Both the position numbers and the translations under genes were made by a program. The notes below the pieces were generated by a model. It did no database searches. It was not told the DNA's origin and saw only the letters and a list, made by a program, of their open reading frames with translations. DNA of 5,806 nt, taken from JAAYEL01 sp964344625 (GTDB taxonomy: Bacteria > Bacillota > Clostridia > Tissierellales > Peptoniphilaceae). This document shows positions 1-5,630 of this stretch, piece after piece; the stretch's first letter is position 1; each line of letters begins with the position of its first letter. The stretch is from contig CAYFNZ010000049.1 in the NCBI GenBank assembly GCA_964344625.1, forward strand, positions 1 to 5,806, in the 5' to 3' direction.

Positions 1-41
1 TTAGTGTACTTTGCCAATAGACTCCGTTATTGTTATAAAAG

Positions 42-65
42 ATCACCGTTTTTCGGTGATTTTTT
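42..65 (+). terminator. Rho-independent terminator of an upstream unit
   Basis: A perfect 7-bp stem (ATCACCG at 42-48 with CGGTGAT at 54-60) encloses a T5 loop and runs into a T-rich tract at 60-65. An A-run at 37-40 precedes it, so the stem could extend with A-T pairs and the hairpin could also work weakly on the other strand. It should end transcription entering from the left. The gene it serves is outside the window; the frames touching the left edge hit stops at 2-4 and 18-20, either of which could be its end. Confidence 0.85.
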
Positions 66-176
66 ATTTGTGTTTTTTAGATGTTTTATGGGAAAGTGTT
101 AGAACTTACAAGGGAAGTATTCCTAGATTTGACTATGGTTCTATGACTATATTAATTCCTATAAATTTTCACTTAC

Positions 177-205
177 TTCTATATACTTGTATTATATGAT
201 ATAAT
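177..205 (+). promoter_or_regulatory. Extended -10 promoter of the gntR operon
   Basis: A consensus TATAAT at 200-205 is preceded by TG at 197-198, giving the extended -10 form TGnTATAAT. The hexamer 17 bp upstream (TTCTAT, 177-182) is a poor -35, which extended -10 promoters tolerate. The predicted start of transcription is near 211-213, giving a leader of about 20 nt before the ATG at 234. The whole -10 element lies in the middle of the 43-bp palindrome, so a bound repressor would cover it. A TTGACT at 129-134 further upstream lacks a convincing -10 partner at normal spacing. Confidence 0.7.
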
Positions 206-219
206 ACAAGTATATAGAA
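177..219. promoter_or_regulatory. 43-bp perfect palindrome, probable GntR operator
   Basis: Two 21-bp arms (177-197 and 199-219) are exact reverse complements around a single central G at 198. Nested within is TGTA (188-191), 13 bases, then TACA (205-208), the kind of spaced half-sites expected for a dimeric GntR-family winged-helix protein. The palindrome overlaps the -10 element and ends 14 bases before the start codon of the adjacent YtrA-type regulator. Autorepression is therefore the simplest reading. The symmetry is seen directly; the identity of the binding protein is inferred from adjacency and family behaviour. Confidence 0.75.
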
Positions 220-222
220 ATG

Positions 223-228
223 AGGTGG
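223..228 (+). promoter_or_regulatory. Ribosome binding site fixing the gntR start
   Basis: AGGTGG at 223-228 lies 5 nt before the ATG at 234. The same frame also has a GTG at 225-227, but that codon is inside this SD and would have no SD of its own. The ATG is therefore preferred, which removes three residues from the longest possible reading. Confidence 0.8.
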
Positions 229-233
229 AAAAA

Positions 234-611
234 ATGTTGTTAAAAGTAGACTTGACATCTGATATACCCATATATCAGCAGATAAGAAATCAAATTATTT
301 TAGGGATAGCAAGTGGTAAGCTTGAGTATGGGGAAGATCTTCCTTCTACAAGGCTTTTAGCAGATAGCCTTGGTATTAATTTTATGACTGTAAATAAGGC
401 CTATAATCTTTTAAAACAAGAGGGAATAATAGAAGTTGATAGGACTAGGGGCATTAGAATTAAAGATGATATTATAAAGGATTTAGACCAAAAGTACTTT
501 GATAGATTAAAAGTTTTATTTGCTGAAGGCTTGATAAAATCTGATGATAGAAAAAGTTTTTATGAAGATATAGAAAAAATATTGGCAGAACTAGGAAAGG
601 AGAATAGATAA
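234..611 (+). CDS. GntR-family transcriptional regulator, YtrA subfamily
   Basis: This 125-residue DNA-binding regulator probably represses its own operon. Residues 9-77 form the GntR winged helix-turn-helix: an IPIYQQI opening, LPSTRLLADSLGIN (36-49), then the recognition-helix region MTVNKAYNLLKQEGII (51-66) and a wing through RTRGI. Residues 80-121 are a short charged helical tail, with none of the FCD, UTRA or aminotransferase effector domains of larger GntR proteins. That size and tail are typical of the YtrA subfamily, whose members usually control neighbouring membrane or ABC-transport genes and answer to cell-envelope stress or antibiotics. The signal here is unknown. The stop TAA (609-611) shares its last base with the ATG of the next gene, implying translational coupling. 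The perfect palindrome at 177-219 is the likely operator. Family assignment is firm; regulatory targets are inferred. Confidence 0.93.
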   Translation: MLLKVDLTSDIPIYQQIRNQIILGIASGKLEYGEDLPSTRLLADSLGINFMTVNKAYNLLKQEGIIEVDRTRGIRIKDDIIKDLDQKYFDRLKVLFAEGLIKSDDRKSFYEDIEKILAELGKENR

Positions 612-1957
612 TGCTTGCTATTTCAATAATCTCAATTATTTCGATAGCCTTAAATAATTATATACTTAGTAGGTATGATGGCTATACTTTATTGGGGGTA
701 AATTTTGAAGCAGACCAGGTTAATGACAAGGAGGTAAATGCTTTAACCTCTAAATTTAGAAAATGGTCCAATATATCAGGACTTATTTTGATATTACTAG
801 ATATATTGACTTATAAATTTTTAGGATATAAGAGTCAAGTATATTTTTTAATCCCAGCTGTCGTGGCCTATCTGATACTTACATATATAATATTTAGAAA
901 AGTACAAGATGAACTTTTTACAATAAAACATGATAGATCTTGGGATGATGAGGATGGTATCCTATATGTAGATACCAGTGTTTTGACCCAAAAAAGTAAA
1001 AAAAGACCCTTAGCTTATATTATCACCTGGTTAATATGGCTTATCTGGCCTGTGTCCATAATCTATCAAAGCAGCTTGGAGGGTGGAAGGTCATTAGACT
1101 TTGTAAGCTTTATAGGGCCTATCAGTATGTTGGCATTTCCCTTGCTATTTTTCTTGGTAAATGCTAGTCACAATCCAATTTCAGAAGATAGCTCAATAAA
1201 TATTTCCTATAACAATGAATTGAATATAAATAATACTCGAACATACTTATTCATGTTTGCCTTTTGTCAAATTATGATGGTTTTTATGACCAATGGAAGT
1301 GCATTAAGTGATATTTCATTTTTTATCCCCTTAAGTATTTTAGTTTTTGGTATCATCTTGATTGCCTTTATTCAAATAAGTCATCAGGCTAGGATCGAAA
1401 AAAAGTATGCAAAATACAAGACTATTAAGGCTACAAACAATCTAAAATATTATAAGTATGGGGTCTACAAAAATAAAAATGACTCCAGGATAATGGTACC
1501 TAAAAGAATCCCTGCTTATGGCTGGACCATAAACTTAGGTAATAAGGCCGGAATGATAGTGGGATTGGTGATAATATTAATAGTCGTAGCCCTTATTGGT
1601 GGCCTAATCTTTTTATCTTCTAAAGATATAGAGTACAATTTTCTAGATAAGAAACTTGAGATAAAAGCCCCTATGTATGATAGGATGCTTTCATATTCTG
1701 ACATCGAAGAAATAAGGCTTTCAGATGAGAAGATATCAGCCTTTAGGGTCAACGGTTATGGCGGCAGCGAAAAGTCCTATGGCCACTTTGATGTCAAGGG
1801 ATATGGCAATACCATGTATTATTGCTATAATAATATTTCACAAAGGATTTTTATAAAAGTAAAAGGCAAGTATGAAAAGTGGTATATATTAAATGATAAG
1901 TCACTTGAAAAGACTCAAAAGATATATAATGAACTTAAAGATAGAGTAAAGCAATAA
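611..1957 (+). CDS. Polytopic membrane protein, DUF5808-like motif and C-terminal PH-like domain
   Basis: A 448-residue membrane protein of unknown function. About eight hydrophobic segments are visible, near residues 2-19, 55-72, 75-95, 134-152, 163-184, 210-226, 236-256 and 313-335. The N-terminal part, with LLGVNF (27-32) and a VDT (120-122) after a charged loop, resembles DUF1648/SdpI-related proteins. Residues 277-312 match the DUF5808 pattern: a Y-x-x-G-V-Y-x-N-x-x-D-x-R turn, then VPKR and GWTINLGN. After the last membrane segment, residues 338-448 form a soluble, Tyr/Gly-rich beta-type region resembling the bacterial PH-like domains of such proteins. The ATG has an AAAGGAG SD (596-602) 8 nt upstream, inside the gntR coding sequence, and overlaps the gntR stop by one base. 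Co-expression with a YtrA-type repressor suggests an envelope-stress, peptide-resistance or immunity-like role; this is inference. The domain reading is by eye. Confidence 0.85.
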   Translation: MLAISIISIISIALNNYILSRYDGYTLLGVNFEADQVNDKEVNALTSKFRKWSNISGLILILLDILTYKFLGYKSQVYFLIPAVVAYLILTYIIFRKVQDELFTIKHDRSWDDEDGILYVDTSVLTQKSKKRPLAYIITWLIWLIWPVSIIYQSSLEGGRSLDFVSFIGPISMLAFPLLFFLVNASHNPISEDSSINISYNNELNINNTRTYLFMFAFCQIMMVFMTNGSALSDISFFIPLSILVFGIILIAFIQISHQARIEKKYAKYKTIKATNNLKYYKYGVYKNKNDSRIMVPKRIPAYGWTINLGNKAGMIVGLVIILIVVALIGGLIFLSSKDIEYNFLDKKLEIKAPMYDRMLSYSDIEEIRLSDEKISAFRVNGYGGSEKSYGHFDVKGYGNTMYYCYNNISQRIFIKVKGKYEKWYILNDKSLEKTQKIYNELKDRVKQ

Positions 1958-1972
1958 AAAGGGGGTAGTTAG

Positions 1973-2881
1973 ATGAAGGATTTTTTGTTAATCTCATTTC
2001 GTCTGAAAAGAGAATTAGATGAAACGGTACAAAATGCTATCTATAACTTTGATATAACAGGTTTTGAGGTCGATGACCCGATTGAAAAAAGAGAGTTACT
2101 AGCTAAACTTCCTGAATGGGAGATTTCTGAAATTGAAGTAAAAGACGATGGCTACATCAACTATAAGGTATTCTTTGAGGATGATGACCAAGGGGAAAAT
2201 GCCATGAACCAAGTTGTCATTTTCCTAAAATCTTTAATACCAGACTTTAGTTATGACTTTGAATATATAGACAACTCCAACTGGGAAGATGAGTGGAAGA
2301 AATCTTACACATCATTTCCCATAGGTGATAAGGTATGGATCAAGCCTTCTTGGGAAGAAGGGGCTCCAGAAGACAAGATTGTCATAGAAATTGACCCAAA
2401 GATGGCCTTTGGGACAGGAACCCACGAAACCACATCCTTGTGTATAGAATATGCCCAAAATCTTGACCTAAAGGGCAAAAGGGTCCTTGATATTGGTTGC
2501 GGATCAGGCATACTTTCAATACTCGCATCAAAGCTGGGGGCAAGCTCCATCGATGCCTGTGATATAGACCAGTTCGCCTTGGACAATGCCAAGGAAAATA
2601 CAAAAATTAACCATGCAGAAAATGTAAAGGTCTTTTATTCAGACCTATTTTCAGCTGTCGAAGGCAAGTATGACCTGATATTTGCGAATATCCTTGCTGA
2701 GATTTTGTTGGAAATGATAGACCAGGCTCAAGCCTACCTAAATGATGGAGGCGTGTTGGTACTTTCAGGAATTATCCTTGAGAAAAAAGACCTGGTAAAA
2801 GAAAGGCTTTTGGCCAAGGGCTTCAAGCTGGTTGAAGAAATAGAAAAAGGAGAATGGGCACTTTTAGTTGCTCAGGTTTGA
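1973..2881 (+). CDS. prmA: Ribosomal protein L11 methyltransferase
   Basis: A cytoplasmic S-adenosylmethionine-dependent enzyme that methylates ribosomal protein L11 on lysine side chains and the N-terminus. The 302 residues fit the family (about 290-315). Residues 1-95 are the L11-recognition domain. The linker leads into DPKMAFGTGTHETT (141-154), the PrmA signature. Motif I of the class I methyltransferase fold is VLDIGCGSGILSI (171-183), followed by an acidic CDID (196-199). NILAEIL (239-245) is the substrate-side NxxA-type motif, and GEWALL (293-298) closes the fold. The start is supported by AAAGGGGGT at 1958-1966, 6 nt before the ATG, and lies 15 nt after the previous stop with no terminator between. 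In many Firmicutes prmA follows dnaJ; here a GntR/membrane pair occupies that place. The gene ends one base before rsmE. Confidence 0.96.
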   Translation: MKDFLLISFRLKRELDETVQNAIYNFDITGFEVDDPIEKRELLAKLPEWEISEIEVKDDGYINYKVFFEDDDQGENAMNQVVIFLKSLIPDFSYDFEYIDNSNWEDEWKKSYTSFPIGDKVWIKPSWEEGAPEDKIVIEIDPKMAFGTGTHETTSLCIEYAQNLDLKGKRVLDIGCGSGILSILASKLGASSIDACDIDQFALDNAKENTKINHAENVKVFYSDLFSAVEGKYDLIFANILAEILLEMIDQAQAYLNDGGVLVLSGIILEKKDLVKERLLAKGFKLVEEIEKGEWALLVAQV

Positions 2882-2882
2882 T

Positions 2883-3626
2883 ATGTATAGGTTTTTTGAA
2901 AATAAATCTTCCATCGTTGAAGCTGAAGATAAGATTATCCTCTCCAAGGAAAATGCCCACCATATAACAAATGTTTTGAGGATGAAGGATGATGAGGATT
3001 TTGAGGTTGTTATAGACCAAAAAGTCTATTTGGTAAATATCTGTCACAGGGACAAGTCTTTTGTTGAGGTCTTGATTAAGGATTCTTGGATGGACAAAAA
3101 TGAGTCTAAAATTAAGATTAAGCTCTACCAAGGCCTGCCAAAATCTGACAAGCTCGAGCTTATAATTCAAAAATGTATAGAGCTTGGGGTTTATGAAATT
3201 ACGCCCTTTATTTCATCCAGGACAATTGTAAAGTGGGATGATAAAAAGGAAGAAAAGAAGCTAAAGCGCTATGAAGATATTGCCCTTGCGGCGGCCAAAC
3301 AGTCTAAAAGGGGCCTTATCCCAAGGGTTAATCCTGTGATGAACTTTAACAAGCTTCTTGAAAGTATAAAAGATGACTTTACTATAATTGCTTATGAAAA
3401 TTCAGGAGAAAGCCTGAGAGAGGTCCTAGGAGGTTTTCAGGCAGATTCAATCAATATAATAGTCGGGCCGGAGGGAGGATTTTCCGAAGAGGAAGTTAGA
3501 CAAATCCACATGGCCAATGCTAAAATAGTAAACCTAGGAAATAGAATATTAAGAACGGAGACTGCTGCCATAGCCTTGACCGCTATGGTGCAATATGAAA
3601 TTGGAGATATTAATGAAAAAGTTTAG
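2883..3626 (+). CDS. rsmE: 16S rRNA (uracil(1498)-N(3))-methyltransferase
   Basis: RsmE makes m3U1498 in helix 44 of 16S rRNA, using S-adenosylmethionine, on the small subunit. It belongs to the SPOUT (trefoil-knot) class. The 247 residues are normal (family about 240-255). Residues 1-70 form the PUA-like RNA-binding part, with HHITNVLR (26-33). Then come QGLPKSDKLE (83-92), ELGVYEITPFISSRT (100-114) and AAAKQSKRGLIPRV (136-149). The knot and cofactor site show IVGPEGGFSEEE (193-204) and LGNRILRTETA (218-228). I chose ATG 2883 because MYRFF is the conserved family N-terminus and it sits one base after the prmA stop. A TTG at 2868 is possible but would overlap prmA and add five unconserved residues. 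The SD (AGG at 2874-2876) is weak, suggesting dependence on coupling to prmA. The last 14 bases overlap mtaB. Confidence 0.95.
   Translation: MYRFFENKSSIVEAEDKIILSKENAHHITNVLRMKDDEDFEVVIDQKVYLVNICHRDKSFVEVLIKDSWMDKNESKIKIKLYQGLPKSDKLELIIQKCIELGVYEITPFISSRTIVKWDDKKEEKKLKRYEDIALAAAKQSKRGLIPRVNPVMNFNKLLESIKDDFTIIAYENSGESLREVLGGFQADSINIIVGPEGGFSEEEVRQIHMANAKIVNLGNRILRTETAAIALTAMVQYEIGDINEKV
3603..3606 (+). promoter_or_regulatory. Ribosome binding site deciding the mtaB start
   Basis: GGAG at 3603-3606 stands 6 nt before the ATG at 3613. The earlier in-frame ATG at 3595 has no SD at proper distance and would place this GGAG inside the coding sequence, so 3613 is preferred. Confidence 0.65.
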
Positions 3627-4914
3627 TATAGAAACTCTGGGGTGTAAGGTAAACCAGTATGAGAGTGAAGCCCTGGAGAAGTTGTTTGAAGAAAGCGGCT
3701 ATCAAAAGGCTGAAAAGGGAGAAAAGGCTGATGTCTATGTAGTTAATACTTGTACAGTAACAGGTCAGGCAGCGGCCAAGTCTAGGCAACATATAAATAG
3801 GGCCAAAAGGGAAAATCCCCAGGCCCAAATCGCTGTAGTAGGCTGCTATTCACAAGTTTCGCCTGAAGATATTGAAGAGCTTGGGGTAGATGTAATTATT
3901 GGGACCAAGGATAGGGCAAGGGTTCTAGACCTACTAGACCAGGCTAAGAAGCTAGGCTCCACAATATCTATAGTTGACAATATAAAAAATAATCAAAAGT
4001 TTGATGAACTGGAATTTAATACCCAAAGGGAAATGACTAGGGCCTATCTAAAAATTCAAGAAGGCTGCAATATGTTTTGCTCCTATTGCATTATCCCATA
4101 TGCGAGGGGGCCAATCTCATCAAGAGACATGGACAATATCATCGAAGAAACCAAGAAGCTGGCATCTGCTGGCTTTAAGGAAATTGTTTTAACGGGGATT
4201 CACGTTGAGTCTTACGGCAAAGACTTAGGTAAAGACCACTTTAGGCTGATTGATGTTGTTGAAAAAGTTGCAGAGATTGAAGGGATTGAAAGAATCAGAC
4301 TTTCTTCAGTTGAACCAAGGATTATCACAGATGATTTTATGCAAAGATATGCAGCTACAAAAAAAGCTTGCGACCACTTCCACCTTTCCCTACAATCCGG
4401 GTCGGACACAATCCTTAAGGCTATGAATAGGAAGTACAGGACTGATGAATACCTTGAGAAGGTAAATCTAATCAGAAAATACATGCCGGATGCAGGAATC
4501 ACCACCGATATTATAGTGGGCTTTCCTGGCGAAACCGAAGACCTATTCAAGGAGACCATGGAATTTGTTGATAAGATAGCATTTTCCAAGATTCATGTCT
4601 TCCCATATTCTAAAAGAGAGGGGACGCCAGCAGCCAATTTTGATATGCAGGTAGAAGGACCTATCAAAAAGGAAAGGGCCCACCTTTTGGCTGACAAGGA
4701 AGAAAAAATTGCCAATGCCTTTTTAGATTCCTTTATAGGAAAGACTCTAGAAGTCCTTTTTGAAGAGGAAGCGGCTAGGGAAGTTGTGACCGAAGGCTAC
4801 TCAACAAACTACCTAAGGGTGAGCGTGCCTAGGGATGATAGCTTAATAAATCAAATAAGAAGTGTTAAAATAATAGAGAGAAAAGACCAAGTATTAAAGG
4901 GAGTAATAATTTAG
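3613..4914 (+). CDS. mtaB: tRNA (N(6)-L-threonylcarbamoyladenosine(37)-C(2))-methylthiotransferase
   Basis: MtaB is a radical-SAM enzyme that converts t6A37 to ms2t6A37 in tRNAs reading ANN codons, stabilising codon-anticodon pairing. The 433 residues carry three domains. The N-terminal methylthiotransferase domain has the second-cluster cysteines C11 (TLGCKVNQ), C47 (VNTCTVT) and C78 (VGCYSQ). The radical-SAM core has the CxxxCxxC set C152, C156 and C159 in GCNMFCSYCIIPYARG, then LSSVEP (230-235), HLSLQSGSD (257-265) and GFPGET (303-308). A C-terminal TRAM RNA-binding domain spans about 374-433. TLGCKVNQ, rather than the MiaB- or RimO-type N-terminus, together with the place next to rsmE (the B. 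subtilis yqeU-yqeV order), favours MtaB. All six cluster cysteines are intact. The start at 3613 gives MKKFSIETLGCKVN, the usual family opening; the 14-nt overlap with rsmE implies coupling. Confidence 0.95.
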   Translation: MKKFSIETLGCKVNQYESEALEKLFEESGYQKAEKGEKADVYVVNTCTVTGQAAAKSRQHINRAKRENPQAQIAVVGCYSQVSPEDIEELGVDVIIGTKDRARVLDLLDQAKKLGSTISIVDNIKNNQKFDELEFNTQREMTRAYLKIQEGCNMFCSYCIIPYARGPISSRDMDNIIEETKKLASAGFKEIVLTGIHVESYGKDLGKDHFRLIDVVEKVAEIEGIERIRLSSVEPRIITDDFMQRYAATKKACDHFHLSLQSGSDTILKAMNRKYRTDEYLEKVNLIRKYMPDAGITTDIIVGFPGETEDLFKETMEFVDKIAFSKIHVFPYSKREGTPAANFDMQVEGPIKKERAHLLADKEEKIANAFLDSFIGKTLEVLFEEEAAREVVTEGYSTNYLRVSVPRDDSLINQIRSVKIIERKDQVLKGVII

Positions 4915-4922
4915 GAGGACCT

Positions 4923-5261
4923 ATGGACTGTATATTTTGTAAGTTAGCAAACAAAGAAATCCCAACAGAAATCGTATATGAAGATGACTACGTATTTGCC
5001 TTTAATGACATGTACCCTCAAGCGCCAACCCACATCTTATTTGTGCCAAAAAAGCATTATACAAGTCACCATGACTTAGCTGATGATGACCTAATAATTT
5101 CTCGCATTTTCTCAGCGATAAGAAAGGTGGCAGAAGAAAGAGGCCTAGATAAAACAGGTTATAGAATAGTAAATAACATTGGTAAAGATGGCGGACAAAC
5201 AGTAATGCACATGCACTTTCACCTACTTGCAGGAAAGAAATTAAAAGAAAGATTTGACTAG
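4923..5261 (+). CDS. HIT-family (HINT-like) nucleotide-binding hydrolase
   Basis: A 112-residue histidine-triad protein of the HINT/PKCI branch. These are small homodimeric enzymes that hydrolyse adenosine phosphoramidates and related AMP-lysine or aminoacyl-AMP species. The catalytic H-x-H-x-H-x-x motif is H96-M-H98-F-H100-LL, preceded by GGQTVM. The N-terminal CIFCKLANKEIPTEIVYEDD (3-22) is the standard HINT opening, with C3 and C6 as probable zinc ligands; FVPKKH (40-45) is also typical. Length is normal (about 110-120). An AGGAGG SD at 4913-4918 overlaps the mtaB stop, 4 nt before the ATG, so translation is likely coupled. The gene is the last of the compact operon; the next gene has its own promoter. 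Physiological substrate is unknown; a link to clearing aminoacyl-AMP by-products is only a guess. Confidence 0.93.
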   Translation: MDCIFCKLANKEIPTEIVYEDDYVFAFNDMYPQAPTHILFVPKKHYTSHHDLADDDLIISRIFSAIRKVAEERGLDKTGYRIVNNIGKDGGQTVMHMHFHLLAGKKLKERFD

Positions 5262-5303
5262 GCAAAAGCTCAAAGGCACAGCTTGCAATAATTTATAAAC
5301 TTC

Positions 5304-5332
5304 TTGCAAAAATCCCTCTCATACTATATACT
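5304..5332 (+). promoter_or_regulatory. Sigma-A type promoter of rpsU
   Basis: TTGCAA (5304-5309) and TATACT (5327-5332) are separated by 17 bp, each hexamer close to consensus. Transcription should start near 5339-5340, leaving a leader of about 40 nt. This gives rpsU expression independent of the operon upstream, in a 117-nt gap that is by far the longest between genes 1 and 7. Confidence 0.75.
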
Positions 5333-5365
5333 ATTAAGGTAGTCCTCAAGGGATATCAGAGTGCG

Positions 5366-5374
5366 AGGGGGTGA
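5366..5374 (+). promoter_or_regulatory. Strong extended Shine-Dalgarno of rpsU
   Basis: AGGGGGTGA at 5366-5374 pairs with nine bases of the 16S 3' end if one G-U pair is allowed, and lies 4 nt before the ATG at 5379. An in-frame GTG at 5361 would start upstream of this SD and lacks one of its own, so 5379 is the start. CCTC at 5344-5347 in the leader is complementary to GAGG at 5365-5368 and might mask it. Confidence 0.75.
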
Positions 5375-5378
5375 AACC

Positions 5379-5558
5379 ATGACAGAAATAAGAGTTCGTG
5401 ACAATGAATCTATAGATAATGCTTTAAAAAGATTTAAAAGACAATGCGCTCGTTCAGGAGTTCTTTCAGAATATAGAAAAAGAGAACACTATGAAAAACC
5501 TAGTATAAAGAGAAAGAAAAAATCTGAAGCAGCTAGAAGAAAAAAAAGAAAATTCTAG
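5379..5558 (+). CDS. rpsU: Small-subunit ribosomal protein bS21
   Basis: bS21 is a small, very basic protein on the platform of the 30S subunit, near the 3' end of 16S rRNA, where it assists mRNA docking and initiation. The 59 residues match Firmicutes S21 (about 57-60; enterobacterial forms are about 71). The conserved N-terminal half has [20 protein letters not shown] (11-30), followed by [18 protein letters not shown] (31-48). The arginine/lysine-rich tail ends in AARRKKRKF. It has its own promoter and strong SD and is closed by a terminator 43 nt downstream, so it forms a single-gene unit. In many Firmicutes rpsU is followed by yqeY; no yqeY start is visible in the 248 bases that remain. 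Confidence 0.97.
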   Translation: MTEIRVRDNESIDNALKRFKRQCARSGVLSEYRKREHYEKPSIKRKKKSEAARRKKRKF

Positions 5559-5600
5559 TAAAAAGCTTTTGAATAATTTTAATTAATAAAGTATTAATCA

Positions 5601-5630
5601 AGGGAATTGGATAAAATCCAGTTCCTTTTT
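5601..5630 (+). terminator. Rho-independent terminator of rpsU
   Basis: A 10-bp stem (GGAATTGGAT at 5603-5612 with ATCCAGTTCC at 5616-5625, one T-G pair) closes on an AAA loop and is followed directly by T5 at 5626-5630. A shorter AT-only inverted repeat (5582-5588 with 5592-5598) lies just upstream and probably adds nothing. The reverse strand lacks a T-run, so it acts on + strand transcripts only. Confidence 0.88.

Noticed and set aside
1..16. TTGCCA at 11-16 as the 3' end of a tRNA
   Set aside because: Counting back from the CCA puts a T where the invariant C61 of the T-stem should be, and the rest of the gene is outside the window, so nothing supports it.
11..199. 62-codon open frame on the + strand at the left edge
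   Set aside because: It runs through the terminator at 42-65 and into the operator palindrome, has no SD before its ATG, and its hydrophobic translation resembles no family I know.
177..219. The long palindrome as a transcription terminator
   Set aside because: It is almost wholly A+T, has no T-run after it, and contains a consensus extended -10; an operator/promoter explains it better.
1516..1752. - strand open frame inside the membrane protein gene, and similar ones inside prmA, rsmE, mtaB and the HIT gene
   Set aside because: They are antisense shadows of well-supported genes, lack SD sites and have no family-like features.
5262..5286. Hairpin after the HIT gene (AAGCT 5266-5270 with AGCTT 5280-5284) as a terminator
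   Set aside because: The stem is only 5 bp with a 9-nt loop and is followed by AATAATTTA rather than a T-run.
5582..5598. Inverted repeat ATTAATA/TATTAAT as a regulatory site
   Set aside because: Seven A/T-only pairs are expected by chance in such AT-rich spacer, and a clear terminator follows immediately.
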